Source: Tidjanibacter sp. (GTDB taxonomy: Bacteria; Bacteroidota; Bacteroidia; Bacteroidales; Rikenellaceae). From it: a stretch of DNA of 10,937 nt. Numbering within the stretch: position 1 is the first letter of the stretch; every line of letters begins with the position of its first letter. Of the stretch, positions 1-6,295 are shown piece after piece. The notes beneath the pieces are model-generated. The model was not told the DNA's origin. It made no database searches and worked only from the letters and a program-made list of their open reading frames with translations. The stretch covers positions 1 through 10,937 of the forward strand of contig JAGBYS010000128.1 of assembly GCA_017628675.1 (NCBI GenBank). Reading direction: 5' to 3'. Position numbers and translations under genes: made by a program.

Positions 1-618
1 GGTGTCGATTTCGGCAATATGTGTTCAATGGTTGTGGCTCAATCATCTCGCACGGCAAATGACAGAGTTCTGAGGGTTTTGGCGTTCTTCTACACCCTAC
101 CTCCTTCACATTTGAGAGAGTTAGCCGACAAGTTCCTCCGCTACTTTGCTCACCACAAGCAGAAGGTGATAAAGTTGTACTATGACCGTTCGGGAAACCA
201 AAACAAGAAGATAAACCAGGACAAAGCCACAGAGTTAAAGTCGGCTCTTGAAAAAGATAAGGATGGCAAGCGTACCGGCTGGCGAGTGGACTTGATGTCG
301 CTTGGCCAAGGCAATATCGGTCAAACCGAAGAGTATTACTTTCAACTTCATTTATTGGGGGAAGATTTACCACAGCTCCCGAAAGTGCGTATCGACTACT
401 ACACGGCCAAATATCTTAGGATACCGCTGGAAAATGCCCGAACACTCGTTAGAGATGGGTTGATTAAGAAGGACAAAAGCGGAGAGAGGCTTGAAGCCTC
501 TCGTTTGCCCACAGAATCCACGAATGCAACCGACGCATTCAAGTATTTGGTAATGCGCCCGGAGTGGCGCGAGATTGCCCGTTCTGCGGTCAACAAGCCG
601 TCGACTTTCGTCGGATAA
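1..618 (+). CDS. terL: Terminase large subunit, C-terminal nuclease domain (5' truncated by window edge)
   Basis: The reading frame is open from base 1 and ends at TAA 616-618, giving 205 residues. The ATG at 19 is internal, because the conserved segment GVDFGN starts before it. The fragment matches the RNase H-like nuclease half of phage large terminases, which cuts concatemeric DNA during headful packaging and docks on the portal. Three spaced acidic positions fit the metal-binding site: Asp3 in GVDFGN, Asp62 in YYDRSGN and Asp178 in the C-terminal TNATDAFKYLV motif. That last motif, with the preceding LPTESTN, is typical of Bacteroidota phage terminases. The ATPase half must lie upstream of the window. 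A strong terminator follows 5 nt after the stop, so terL closes its transcription unit and is separated from the portal by an accessory islet. Function is inferred from family motifs; no search was run. Confidence 0.87.
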   Translation, partial: GVDFGNMCSMVVAQSSRTANDRVLRVLAFFYTLPPSHLRELADKFLRYFAHHKQKVIKLYYDRSGNQNKKINQDKATELKSALEKDKDGKRTGWRVDLMSLGQGNIGQTEEYYFQLHLLGEDLPQLPKVRIDYYTAKYLRIPLENARTLVRDGLIKKDKSGERLEASRLPTESTNATDAFKYLVMRPEWREIARSAVNKPSTFVG

Positions 619-622
619 AGGT

Positions 623-653
623 ATAGGTGCTCCATTGGGCACCTATTTTTTTT
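623..653 (+). terminator. Intrinsic terminator after terL
   Basis: A perfect 8-bp stem ATAGGTGC (623-630) / GCACCTAT (639-646) with an 8-nt loop is followed by a run of T to 653. It lies directly behind the terL stop codon. Confidence 0.88.
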
Positions 654-818
654 GCTCTGCTTCCTTGTATGGAATCCCCTCGCTGCTCTTTGTGTTCATT
701 CTCGACATCGAGCTCCTCATCATTGTACTGCCCCCTTTCTCCTCCTTTCACGGCGCAAAGTAACAGCCACCGATTTTCACCTACCAATGAACGACCATAT
801 TTTTTTCAAGTCGTTGAT

Positions 819-1032
819 GTGAAAATTTACCCTGCGGGCACTCTGAAGAAATTTTCGCAAAAAAAAGATGGCCAACCCTTGGTGAGGCTTAGAGGTGCTT
901 CGCATCTATTTGTTCTATGAAAATTCGGCACTGAATTACCGCACCGAAAAGGTTTACGAAACGAGGCTGAACGATGATGTTCAGGAGTTCTTTGAAATGT
1001 TGAGAATTGAGTTACACAAGCCCTACGAATAG
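819..1032 (+). pseudogene. Possible frameshifted small ORF (about 70 codons)
   Basis: Two adjacent frames carry protein-like sequence. From GTG 819 one frame reads VKIYPAGTLKKFSQKKDGQ and then PLVRLRG, ending at TGA 918-920. From about 886 the +1 frame reads LRIYLFYENSALNYRTEKVY and continues through a charged C-terminus to TAG 1030-1032. The frames overlap over 886-920, so one inserted base there would split an original gene of about 70 codons. The second part could also be a free ORF from GTG 895 (45 aa). No ribosome binding site, promoter or recognisable family was seen. It may be a decayed gene, a sequencing error or chance; confidence is low. Confidence 0.25.
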
Positions 1033-1103
1033 GGCATTCCACACTAAGCCGAGCATTGAATAAAAAGGTTACTCACTCGGCAGTCCGATGATATCACAAG
1101 CCC

Positions 1104-1121
1104 GTCGGGGGCATACCCGAC
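1104..1121 (+). promoter_or_regulatory. GC-rich hairpin in the leader of the coiled-coil gene
   Basis: A perfect 6-bp stem GTCGGG (1104-1109) / CCCGAC (1116-1121) with loop GGCATA lies 21 nt before the ATG at 1143. No T-run follows, so it is not a simple terminator. It could be a leader structure or a transcript-end stabiliser; the function is inferred only from position. Confidence 0.4.
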
Positions 1122-1142
1122 AAACTAAAACAATACAACACT

Positions 1143-1679
1143 ATGAAAAACAACACCAAACCCGCAACCGCTCCCAAAGAGGGTGCAGTCGCAAAGCCCG
1201 AAACCAACAAACCCGCAACCGCTCCCAAAGAGGGTGCAGTCGCCGAAACTATCACAGCCGAGGATGTGAAAGTAGACACCGCCACTGGCGAGATTGTTAC
1301 TCCCGACCCCAAACTCGCCAAACTCGAAGAGGAGATAAAGCAGTTAAAATCGCAACTCCGACAAGAGCCTCAAACGATTGAGGAGCGCATCGCTTATTAC
1401 CACAGGAAAGAGGAACTCGCCGAGCGATACAAGAGTTACAACTCGATGATTGCACACATCGAGAGGCTGATTGAGAAAGTCGAGGAGGAAAACGCAGAGG
1501 TGGCAGACTTTGCCGACACACGAGAAATTTACCGCCTCCGCCTCGTTGCTCCCAACAACTACAAAGATGAAACCGTTTTGTCGGTGTCAAATAAGGAGTT
1601 GATAAACTCCATTTTGGTAGACTTGAAGAGCAAAATGGAGGCAAAGGCAGAACAGTTGAGCAAAGACCTTGCAGCCTAA
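1143..1679 (+). CDS. Hypothetical coiled-coil protein with duplicated Pro/Ala-rich N-terminus
   Basis: A 178-aa protein of no recognised family. Residues 1-35 are low-complexity and contain the 12-residue motif KPATAPKEGAVA twice, encoded by a 36-nt in-frame direct repeat. Residues about 55-125 are rich in Glu, Lys and Leu with heptad-like spacing (KLEEEIKQLKSQL; EELAERY; IERLIEKVEEE), predicting a long coiled coil. A compact C-terminal part ends in another amphipathic helix. There is no signal peptide or membrane segment, so it is probably cytoplasmic. ATG 1143 follows an A-rich leader typical of Bacteroidota starts. It is the first gene of a two-gene islet with the ArdC-like gene, separated by a hairpin-containing 83-nt spacer. 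Codons tend to end in C and the + strand is visibly C-rich compared with the portal operon, hinting at a separate origin. Function unknown. Confidence 0.75.
   Translation: MKNNTKPATAPKEGAVAKPETNKPATAPKEGAVAETITAEDVKVDTATGEIVTPDPKLAKLEEEIKQLKSQLRQEPQTIEERIAYYHRKEELAERYKSYNSMIAHIERLIEKVEEENAEVADFADTREIYRLRLVAPNNYKDETVLSVSNKELINSILVDLKSKMEAKAEQLSKDLAA
1157..1243 (+). repeat. Two perfect 36-nt in-frame direct repeats
   Basis: Copies at 1157-1192 and 1208-1243 are identical and 51 nt (17 codons) apart, so reading frame is kept. Each encodes KPATAPKEGAVA. Identity at every third-codon position suggests a recent duplication rather than protein-level selection alone. Confidence 0.9.
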
Positions 1680-1704
1680 CCAACGAAAGCGCAGACACAA
1701 AAAT

Positions 1705-1729
1705 AGAGGGGGAGACCGCCTCCCCCTCT
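1705..1729 (+). promoter_or_regulatory. Strong intercistronic hairpin
   Basis: A perfect 10-bp stem AGAGGGGGAG (1705-1714) / CTCCCCCTCT (1720-1729) with loop ACCGC sits between the two islet genes, flanked by short outer complementarity (GCGCAGA / TCTGCGC). No T-tract follows, so it more likely modulates expression or mRNA stability between the cistrons than terminates. Confidence 0.6.
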
Positions 1730-1762
1730 GCGCTAAAAGTCCCAAGCGGAACAAATAACGAA

Positions 1763-2293
1763 ATGCACCACAAAAATACAAAAACAATGGAAACGAACAA
1801 CACCCCCACCACTAAAAAGATGAACCCCAAGAGAGCAGCCCTTATTCTCGCCAGCGAGAAAGCCCGCACAATTCGGGAAAACCTCAAAAAAACCGCTTCG
1901 ACCGCAGAGGGCGCACTCTATTGGGCTGGGCGCACCATCAACTTCATACTCCTTAATTTTGTGTATGAGCAGGAGGGAGTAACCGAGTACAAGACTTTCA
2001 ACGAGTGGAAAGAAGAGGGCGCAACTATCCGCAAAGGTGCCAAGGCTACGGTGGTGTGGGGACAACCTCGCAAGGGTACGCCCGCAATTACCGAGGAAGA
2101 ACTCGCCACCCTTACCGAGTCGGAACGCATCGCCCGCCAATATGAATTTTTCCCGTTGGCTTTCCTCTTCTCAAACCTTGATGTGGTACAACCTAACCAA
2201 CGCACCGAGGCAGGAACGGAAACGGAAGAGGCATATATTCCAGAGCCTACCATTTGCGCCACTATCGAGATAGATGGCTCCATACTTGACTAA
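1763..2293 (+). CDS. ArdC N-terminal-domain-like protein (putative antirestriction / ssDNA-binding)
   Basis: A 176-aa protein whose middle resembles the ArdC N-terminal domain: a TINFILLNF segment, then YKTFNEWKEEGATIRKGAKA with VVWGQP, then a Phe-rich strand (FFPLAFLFSNLDVV). The 'TFNEWKEEGATIRKGxK' block is the recognisable signature. ArdC proteins are carried by plasmids and conjugative elements, bind single-stranded DNA and protect incoming DNA from restriction; many also have a C-terminal zinc metalloprotease domain, which this short protein lacks. Residues 1-20 are low-complexity. ATG 1787 is an equally plausible start, since it follows an A-rich leader like that of the upstream gene and would remove 8 residues. 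The protein is acidic towards the C-terminus. It ends 58 nt before a strong terminator. In a phage, a role against host restriction is a reasonable inference but not shown. Confidence 0.68.
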   Translation: MHHKNTKTMETNNTPTTKKMNPKRAALILASEKARTIRENLKKTASTAEGALYWAGRTINFILLNFVYEQEGVTEYKTFNEWKEEGATIRKGAKATVVWGQPRKGTPAITEEELATLTESERIARQYEFFPLAFLFSNLDVVQPNQRTEAGTETEEAYIPEPTICATIEIDGSILD

Positions 2294-2305
2294 TCAGATT
2301 GGATG

Positions 2306-2330
2306 CCCCCGCCAAAAAATTGGCGGGCGG
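2306..2330 (+). promoter_or_regulatory. GC-rich hairpin after the ArdC-like gene
   Basis: CCCGCCAA (2308-2315) pairs perfectly with TTGGCGGG (2320-2327) around an AAAA loop, with two more C-G pairs beyond a one-base bulge. No T-run follows. It precedes the terminator at 2351 and may protect the transcript 3' end. Confidence 0.5.
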
Positions 2331-2350
2331 GCAAAGCGGTATCTCCGCAT

Positions 2351-2380
2351 AAAAGCCACGCTTCGGCGTGGCTTTTTTTT
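2351..2380 (+). terminator. Strong intrinsic terminator closing the accessory islet
   Basis: An 11-bp stem AAAAGCCACGC (2351-2361) / GCGTGGCTTTT (2366-2376) with a stable TTCG tetraloop is followed by T through 2380. The A/T symmetry could also allow termination from the opposite strand. Confidence 0.92.
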
Positions 2381-2497
2381 GTGGCTTGTGGTAAGGAGAA
2401 ATATACCACTGCACAAAACCGCTCCGATATCTATTGTTTACTTTGACAATCGAGCAAGGGGGCCCTTACGCTCTCACTGCCAAGAGGTTTGAAAAGT

Positions 2498-2582
2498 GGT
2501 GTCGCCTTGCGACATCTGTGTTTATGGTGGGATTTTTTGGTGCGGTGTCGCCCTGCGACATCTATGTTTACGGTGGGATTTT
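2498..2582 (+). repeat. Pair of 39-nt direct repeats with internal hairpins
   Basis: Copies at 2498-2536 and 2544-2582 differ at three positions and lie on a 46-nt period. Each contains a small palindrome GTCGC-N3-GCGAC, and the one-base difference in its loop leaves the stem intact. Two copies separated by only 7 nt do not fit a CRISPR array. Confidence 0.85.
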
Positions 2583-2652
2583 GTCATATATCCATTTTTG
2601 CGGGGAGTTGCGGTCGCAAATGCACGAGAGGGCGGGGCGGGGTTCTTTGTGT

Positions 2653-2691
2653 GATTAAGTAACTGAATTTTCGCAATTCAGTTACTTAATC
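2653..2691. repeat. Perfect 17-bp inverted repeat
   Basis: GATTAAGTAACTGAATT (2653-2669) and its exact reverse complement (2675-2691) flank the loop TTCGC. The AT-rich stem with no clean T-tract argues against a standard terminator; it could be a DNA operator or a cruciform/hairpin site. The 11-mer ATTAAGTAACT from the left arm recurs at 7248-7258 behind the lipoprotein gene. Confidence 0.88.
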
Positions 2692-2712
2692 TGCTGAAAC
2701 TCAAAATTTTTT

Positions 2713-2746
2713 CGATTTTTCAACTCGGAAACTCATTGAAAAATCG
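2713..2746. repeat. Perfect 11-bp inverted repeat
   Basis: CGATTTTTCAA (2713-2723) pairs with TTGAAAAATCG (2736-2746) around a 12-nt loop, and two T-G wobbles could extend the stem outward. No terminator T-tract. It could be a repressor or activator site for the portal operon or an RNA leader hairpin. Confidence 0.75.
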
Positions 2747-2829
2747 GGGGTTTGGCGTTCGGAATCGGATTTTCACGCCTCGTTTAAGGGGTTATATTCT
2801 TCTCTATCGGATGTCCTTTTCTTTGGCCC

Positions 2830-2856
2830 TCCATAGGCCTAATTTTGACCTATGGA
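2830..2856 (+). promoter_or_regulatory. Inverted repeat and -7-like element over the first start codon of the head operon
   Basis: TCCATAGG (2830-2837) is perfectly complementary to CCTATGGA (2849-2856), which includes the ATG at 2852. Within the loop, TAATTTTG (2840-2847) matches the Bacteroidota -7 consensus TAnnTTTG; TTTT at 2817-2820 is a 3/4 match to a -33 TTTG at a 19-nt spacing. If the promoter is real, the transcript would start essentially at the ATG (leaderless) or translation would begin at ATG 2879. If transcription comes from upstream, the hairpin would mask the start codon. Confidence 0.4.
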
Positions 2857-3124
2857 AGTATACTCTGCACTCGCTGAAATGAGGCGTCTGTCCTCTGAGA
2901 AGATACCGTTCTCGTTCTCGTTCGTTTCCTACAATTCAACAAAGGGAACAAGTAAGGGGATTGTGTCCGTTGCCAGAGCAAGGCTTGGCAAAAGGGAGCG
3001 TCAAGAGTATCACAAGCACGCCGATATTGTTGAGTCATATATTGACCTTGATACAGGCGAGCAGAAGAGGTTTTATCAGCCTCTATTATTGACATTCAAT
3101 GGCATAGATTTAGAATTGAAATAA
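2852..3124 (+). CDS. Small conserved-looking phage protein of unknown function, first gene of the head operon
   Basis: A 90-aa basic-to-neutral protein with no signal peptide or membrane segment and no motif I can name. The N-terminal third (ALAEMRRLSSEKIPFSFSFV) is followed by a Ser/Thr/Lys-rich loop, a basic patch (ARARLGKRERQEY) and a C-terminal strand-rich segment (YIDLDTGEQKRFYQPLLLTF). Its stop TAA shares one base with the portal ATG (TAATG), so the two are translationally coupled. A position immediately before the portal would suit a small virion or packaging accessory protein, but that is inferred from location only. ATG 2879 is an alternative start (81 aa) if the -7-like element at 2840 is used. 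It is intact and its codon use resembles the portal gene. Confidence 0.72.
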   Translation: MEVYSALAEMRRLSSEKIPFSFSFVSYNSTKGTSKGIVSVARARLGKRERQEYHKHADIVESYIDLDTGEQKRFYQPLLLTFNGIDLELK

Positions 3125-4497
3125 TGAAAAAACAACTCAAACAAATCGACAAGGATAGCGTTGCTTTGCATCTCGATACTGCAGTGTATGCTATCTCTAC
3201 TCGTACCAAAGAGGACAATAGTGGCCTCGCTTGGCAACTTCTCTCATCTCGAAATTGGGAGGCTCTGCCGATTAGTGTAGGTGGGCGTTCCATCGTGCCT
3301 TGGGGTACCTTCAACACCTTTCCTTCGCAGATAAGAGATATTGTCGAGGCGAATAACCTCGCTCCGGGCATCATAGACCGCCAGATGGGGTTACTCTATG
3401 GCCAAGGTCTATATCTGTCGAAAATTGTTTACGACGATGGCAAGCCTCGTAGGTTGTGGTTGCAAGATGAAGAAATCCAAGCGTGGCTTGACGGCTGGGA
3501 TTATAAAGGCTACATCAAAGGGTGTATGAGTGACTATCTCCATTTGAGATGCTTCTTTACAGCTCATTTTTTGGAGAGGGGTTGGCGAATTGGTCGCCCA
3601 GCTCGCATCAGCCACCTTGAACACCTCCCCGCAAGCAACTGTCGCTTGGAGTGGGTAAACAGCCGTAATTTGGCAGATGTTTCCCATATCATTGTTGGTG
3701 ATTTTGAGCGTGGCTGCTACACCACAGGCATTACAACCTTGCCAGTGTTCGACCGAGCGAATCCCGCAGCGCACCCAGTGTCGGCTTCCTATAATAGAAG
3801 TGCGGCCTATGGTCGTGATTTTTATTCCGTTCCTCAGTATTTTGGCTCTCTTAATTGGATTTTAAGAGGCTCCAACATCCCCACCATATTCAAGTATGTT
3901 ACAGAAAATGGCATAAATGTGGCTTACCATGTTCACTCTCCGCAAGTTTTTTGGGAGAAGAAGCGAAGTATACTTGCAGACATTCACCCTGAGTGGAGCA
4001 GTGAAGACCTTGATGCGGCTATCAATGCAGCGATGACAGAGCAACTCAATCATTTGACGGAGGTGTTGTCGGGAGACAAGAACTCTGGCAAGTTCCTTCA
4101 CACCGTGGATTATTACGACGCTGACTCGAACGAAGTTGTTTCTTGGAAGGTAGAGCCTATCGACCAAAAGATGAAGGACTTTGTCGAGAGCCAGCTGAAA
4201 ATATCGGATGCTTCCGTGTCGGCCATCACTTCGGGTATGGGATTGCACCCCGCCCTCTCGAATGTGATGGTGCAGGGTAAGCTCGCCTCTGGCTCCGAGT
4301 TGATGTATGCTCATAAATTATTCCAACTGTCGGATGTTCAGATACCGAGCGAAGTCTTGTTGCGCAATATCAACGAGGCTATCGCATTTAATTTCCCGCA
4401 CAAAAAAGGCATAGAACTCGCTTTCTACCACCAAGCCGTAGAGGTGGAGGAGAATGTGTCACCAAGTAATCGAATCAAAAACCAGCAGCCACTATGA
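3124..4497 (+). CDS. Phage portal protein
   Basis: A 457-aa protein of usual portal length. Portals form the dodecameric ring at one capsid vertex through which terminase pumps DNA and to which the tail connector attaches. Supporting segments are the N-terminal NTFPSQIRDIVEANNLAPGI followed by DRQMGLLYGQGLY (residues about 62-98), typical of the portal entry to the wing domain; the central strand-rich region with HLEHLPASNCRLEWV; the long helical segment ending YYDADSNEVVSWKVEPIDQK (about residues 335-355); and the C-terminal SDASVSAITSGMGLHPALSN and GSELMYAHKLF segments typical of Bacteroidota phage portals. There is no fused minor-capsid domain. It overlaps the upstream gene by 1 nt and the downstream gene by 4 nt (ATGA). 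The assignment rests on overall pattern and context with terL. Confidence 0.83.
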   Translation: MKKQLKQIDKDSVALHLDTAVYAISTRTKEDNSGLAWQLLSSRNWEALPISVGGRSIVPWGTFNTFPSQIRDIVEANNLAPGIIDRQMGLLYGQGLYLSKIVYDDGKPRRLWLQDEEIQAWLDGWDYKGYIKGCMSDYLHLRCFFTAHFLERGWRIGRPARISHLEHLPASNCRLEWVNSRNLADVSHIIVGDFERGCYTTGITTLPVFDRANPAAHPVSASYNRSAAYGRDFYSVPQYFGSLNWILRGSNIPTIFKYVTENGINVAYHVHSPQVFWEKKRSILADIHPEWSSEDLDAAINAAMTEQLNHLTEVLSGDKNSGKFLHTVDYYDADSNEVVSWKVEPIDQKMKDFVESQLKISDASVSAITSGMGLHPALSNVMVQGKLASGSELMYAHKLFQLSDVQIPSEVLLRNINEAIAFNFPHKKGIELAFYHQAVEVEENVSPSNRIKNQQPL

Positions 4498-5420
4498 CAT
4501 TCTTCAATAAAGACAATAATGGAGCATACGAGCTTGCTTGCTTGACAGGTACCTATTCTGCAAGCAATGCTTATTCCAATATCGAGTCGGAGGTTATTTT
4601 CGCCACCGAAGCCTTGACCAAATTGTTAGGCGAGGAGGTGATGCGTCGTGCTTCAACCTTCTATATCACTCACTCAATCGACAATTCTTTGGATGCGAAG
4701 TTGGTCCAGTACATTCAGCGTTCAATCGCTTGCCTTGCCACATCGAGATATCATCAGCAGACGCTCGTGTCGCACGGCGACAATGGTCGCAAGGTAAAGG
4801 CAGATGGAGCCGAGACAATGGCGTGGGAGTGGATGATTGAGCGGGATGATAGTGCTGCTCGTGAGAGGTATTATCGAAGTCTCGATTCGCTCTTTGGCTT
4901 TTTGGAGCAGAATAGTGACTATTTCAACGAGTGGGGCGACGCACCAGTTCACGCACGTTTGAAAGGATGCCTCGTTGGCGACCTTGTGATGTTGGAGCAG
5001 GTCTACCCTGTCGATGGCTCTTACTACACATACTTCCGTCTGCTTCCGCTGATGCAGGAGGTGCAGGAAGAGAAGCTACGACCTATCTGTGGCGAATACT
5101 GGGAGCCTGTCATCAACGGAGGGCCTTCATCTCAGCTCGCTCGTCGATATATAGTTCTCTCGGCTCTCGCAGAGGCTGTGCGCCGCTGGTCGCTTGATGT
5201 ATTTCCACTCTCTGTGGCTCGCGCCTTCTGCTCTACCTACCAAGGAGGTCGTGGCCTCACGGCTGCAACCAAAGAAGAGATGTTGTGGTTTATTGACTCT
5301 ATGGAAAATGCGGCTGGGGATGTTTGTCGAAGACTATTGAATCTCGTTAAACCTACCACAGCCACAGAATTGTTTGCTAAGAATAACCCACAACAGAAAC
5401 ATTTCAATATGGGCCTATGA
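4494..5420 (+). CDS. Bacteroidota phage structural-region protein of unknown function (possibly DUF6712-like)
   Basis: A 308-aa soluble protein, largely helical. It contains HSIDNSLDAKLVQYIQRSIA, then VSHGDNGRKVKADGAE and a WEWMIERDDSAARERYYRSL helix, a pattern I associate with an uncharacterised family in Bacteroidota phages (tentatively DUF6712; not verified). The C-terminal half has a long helical stretch (ARRYIVLSALAEAVRRWSLD). Its ATG overlaps the portal stop (ATGA), and its own stop overlaps the next start in the same way, so it is translationally coupled to the portal. The position suggests a head-tail adaptor or another head component. It does not look like an HK97-fold capsid protein by eye, but a structure prediction would be needed to exclude that. 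No signal peptide or membrane segment. Confidence 0.72.
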   Translation: MTFFNKDNNGAYELACLTGTYSASNAYSNIESEVIFATEALTKLLGEEVMRRASTFYITHSIDNSLDAKLVQYIQRSIACLATSRYHQQTLVSHGDNGRKVKADGAETMAWEWMIERDDSAARERYYRSLDSLFGFLEQNSDYFNEWGDAPVHARLKGCLVGDLVMLEQVYPVDGSYYTYFRLLPLMQEVQEEKLRPICGEYWEPVINGGPSSQLARRYIVLSALAEAVRRWSLDVFPLSVARAFCSTYQGGRGLTAATKEEMLWFIDSMENAAGDVCRRLLNLVKPTTATELFAKNNPQQKHFNMGL

Positions 5421-6295
5421 ACACTATCGAGATACCAGAAAGGGGCATTTGTGCCACTATCCCGTCATCGTGGAGTGAATTGTCGCCAGCAGACCTCCGA
5501 TTTGTGATAAGAACGCATTGCGAGAGTATTTTTCAACAGCGTTCGCCTCTCGACTTCAATGTAAGGGTGCTCTACTATTTCTTGAAGCTAAGACGCACAT
5601 CGAGGAGTGTTCGTTGGGATCGTCTGCATCCCGAATTGGCAGAGGAACGGAATGTCAATGTCTACAACCTTTGCGACAAATGTTTGGCGTGGATGTTTGC
5701 GGGCGACAAGGCATCGCTGTCTTACGACTCAATCACATCTCCTCTTCCAAAGGTGCGAGTGGGACTATTCACTACCCTCGTGGGGCCCGGTGATTTATGT
5801 CTTGATTTAACATTTGGCGAGTACAGAGCAGCATCCAATGCTCTGCACATATTCTTGTCCTCTGGTGATGATGACGATCTGAACAACCTATTACTTTGCT
5901 TGTTCCGTCGCCCATCACGCTCGGTCAATCTTGCAGGTCGCAAGGTTCGGCCCCTTGATGCAACTATTGGTGTGCGTGAACGCCGAGCTGTGGCAAAAAT
6001 GAAGCCGTGGCAAAAACAGCTTGCCCTGCTGTTTTTTTCGGCTTGCGTCAACTACCTTCAGTCGTCAGTCATTATCGTTGATGGCGAAGAGGTTGATATG
6101 AGTTTGTTGTACGAGGGAACTGGCGAAAGTAAGACTCCCTATGGACTCAACGACTTGCTGTCGCAGTTGGCAAAGGAGGGTTCGATGGGAACGATGGACA
6201 ATGTGGATGCCCAGCCGTTGCCATCGGTTCTGCGAGCAATGTGGCATAATTGGAAGGAAAATAAACGATATGAAGAACAGAGGAAAAAACATTAG
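5417..6295 (+). CDS. Hypothetical phage protein in the head/tail connector region
   Basis: A 292-aa soluble protein with no motif I can name. Notable segments are a helix with NVRVLYYFLKLRRTSRSV; a Cys pair in YNLCDKCLAWMF (residues about 83-94); VGPGDLCLDLTFGEYRAASN with a following helix and LLLCLFRRPSRSV; and a Lys/Trp-rich helix MKPWQKQLALLFFSACVNYL. The 'GP-DLxLDLTFGEYxxA ... LLxxLFRRP' pattern recalls helical proteins found near the connector genes of Bacteroidota phages, some of which might act as assembly chaperones; this is inference. The C-terminus is basic (YEEQRKKH). It overlaps the preceding gene by 4 nt and the following one by 26 nt in another frame, so it is clearly part of the head operon. 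No membrane segment. Confidence 0.7.
   Translation: MNTIEIPERGICATIPSSWSELSPADLRFVIRTHCESIFQQRSPLDFNVRVLYYFLKLRRTSRSVRWDRLHPELAEERNVNVYNLCDKCLAWMFAGDKASLSYDSITSPLPKVRVGLFTTLVGPGDLCLDLTFGEYRAASNALHIFLSSGDDDDLNNLLLCLFRRPSRSVNLAGRKVRPLDATIGVRERRAVAKMKPWQKQLALLFFSACVNYLQSSVIIVDGEEVDMSLLYEGTGESKTPYGLNDLLSQLAKEGSMGTMDNVDAQPLPSVLRAMWHNWKENKRYEEQRKKH

Larger units (their letters stand above)
654..1142. other. Gene-poor spacer between terL and the accessory islet
   Basis: This 489-nt stretch contains no convincing intact gene. It holds a possible frameshifted small ORF (819-1032), a 6-bp inverted repeat GCCGAG (1048-1053) / CTCGGC (1076-1081) with a 22-nt loop, and a GC-rich hairpin at 1104-1121 before the next gene. 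No exact TAnnTTTG -7 element was found on the + strand; TCTATTTG at 905-912 is a 7/8 match. ORFs of 60-70 codons on both strands have unnatural Ser/Leu/Arg-rich composition and look like chance frames. Confidence 0.6.
2381..2851. other. Repeat-rich non-coding leader upstream of the portal operon
   Basis: About 470 nt without a credible gene; the 70-codon frames here have unnatural composition. It contains two 39-nt direct repeats (2498-2582), a 17-bp inverted repeat (2653-2691), an 11-bp inverted repeat (2713-2746) and an 8-bp inverted repeat over the next start codon (2830-2856). The only exact TAnnTTTG element seen is at 2840-2847. As it precedes the head operon it probably holds regulatory signals for it. 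Confidence 0.6.

Noticed and set aside
19..618. ATG 19 as the start of a 199-aa gene
   Set aside because: The frame is open to base 1 and the conserved catalytic GVDFGN segment precedes this ATG, so the gene is truncated by the window edge.
643..723. A 26-codon minus-strand ORF (MMRSSMSRMNTKSSEGIPYK and six more) with an AGGAGG-like stretch upstream
   Set aside because: Very short, low-complexity, Shine-Dalgarno is not a strong signal in Bacteroidota and the spacing is too long; its end only coincides with the terL terminator.
1297..1887. A 196-codon minus-strand frame across the two islet genes
   Set aside because: Its Cys/Phe/Leu/Ser-rich sequence is the reverse of C-rich plus-strand genes, and it spans the intercistronic hairpin; no protein-like motif.
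2498..2582. CRISPR array
   Set aside because: Only two imperfect repeats separated by 7 nt; no spacers and no cas genes.
2274..2658. Two overlapping 70-codon plus-strand frames in the leader of the portal operon
   Set aside because: They run through a terminator hairpin and direct repeats, and their composition is unlike the neighbouring genes.
3862..4314. A 150-codon minus-strand frame within the portal gene
   Set aside because: Antisense to the conserved C-terminal half of the portal; shadow frame only.
6141..6269. Upstream extension of the 150-aa connector gene to ATG 6141
   Set aside because: The extra 43 residues are Arg/Trp/Cys-rich and coincide with the coding sequence of the preceding gene in another frame.
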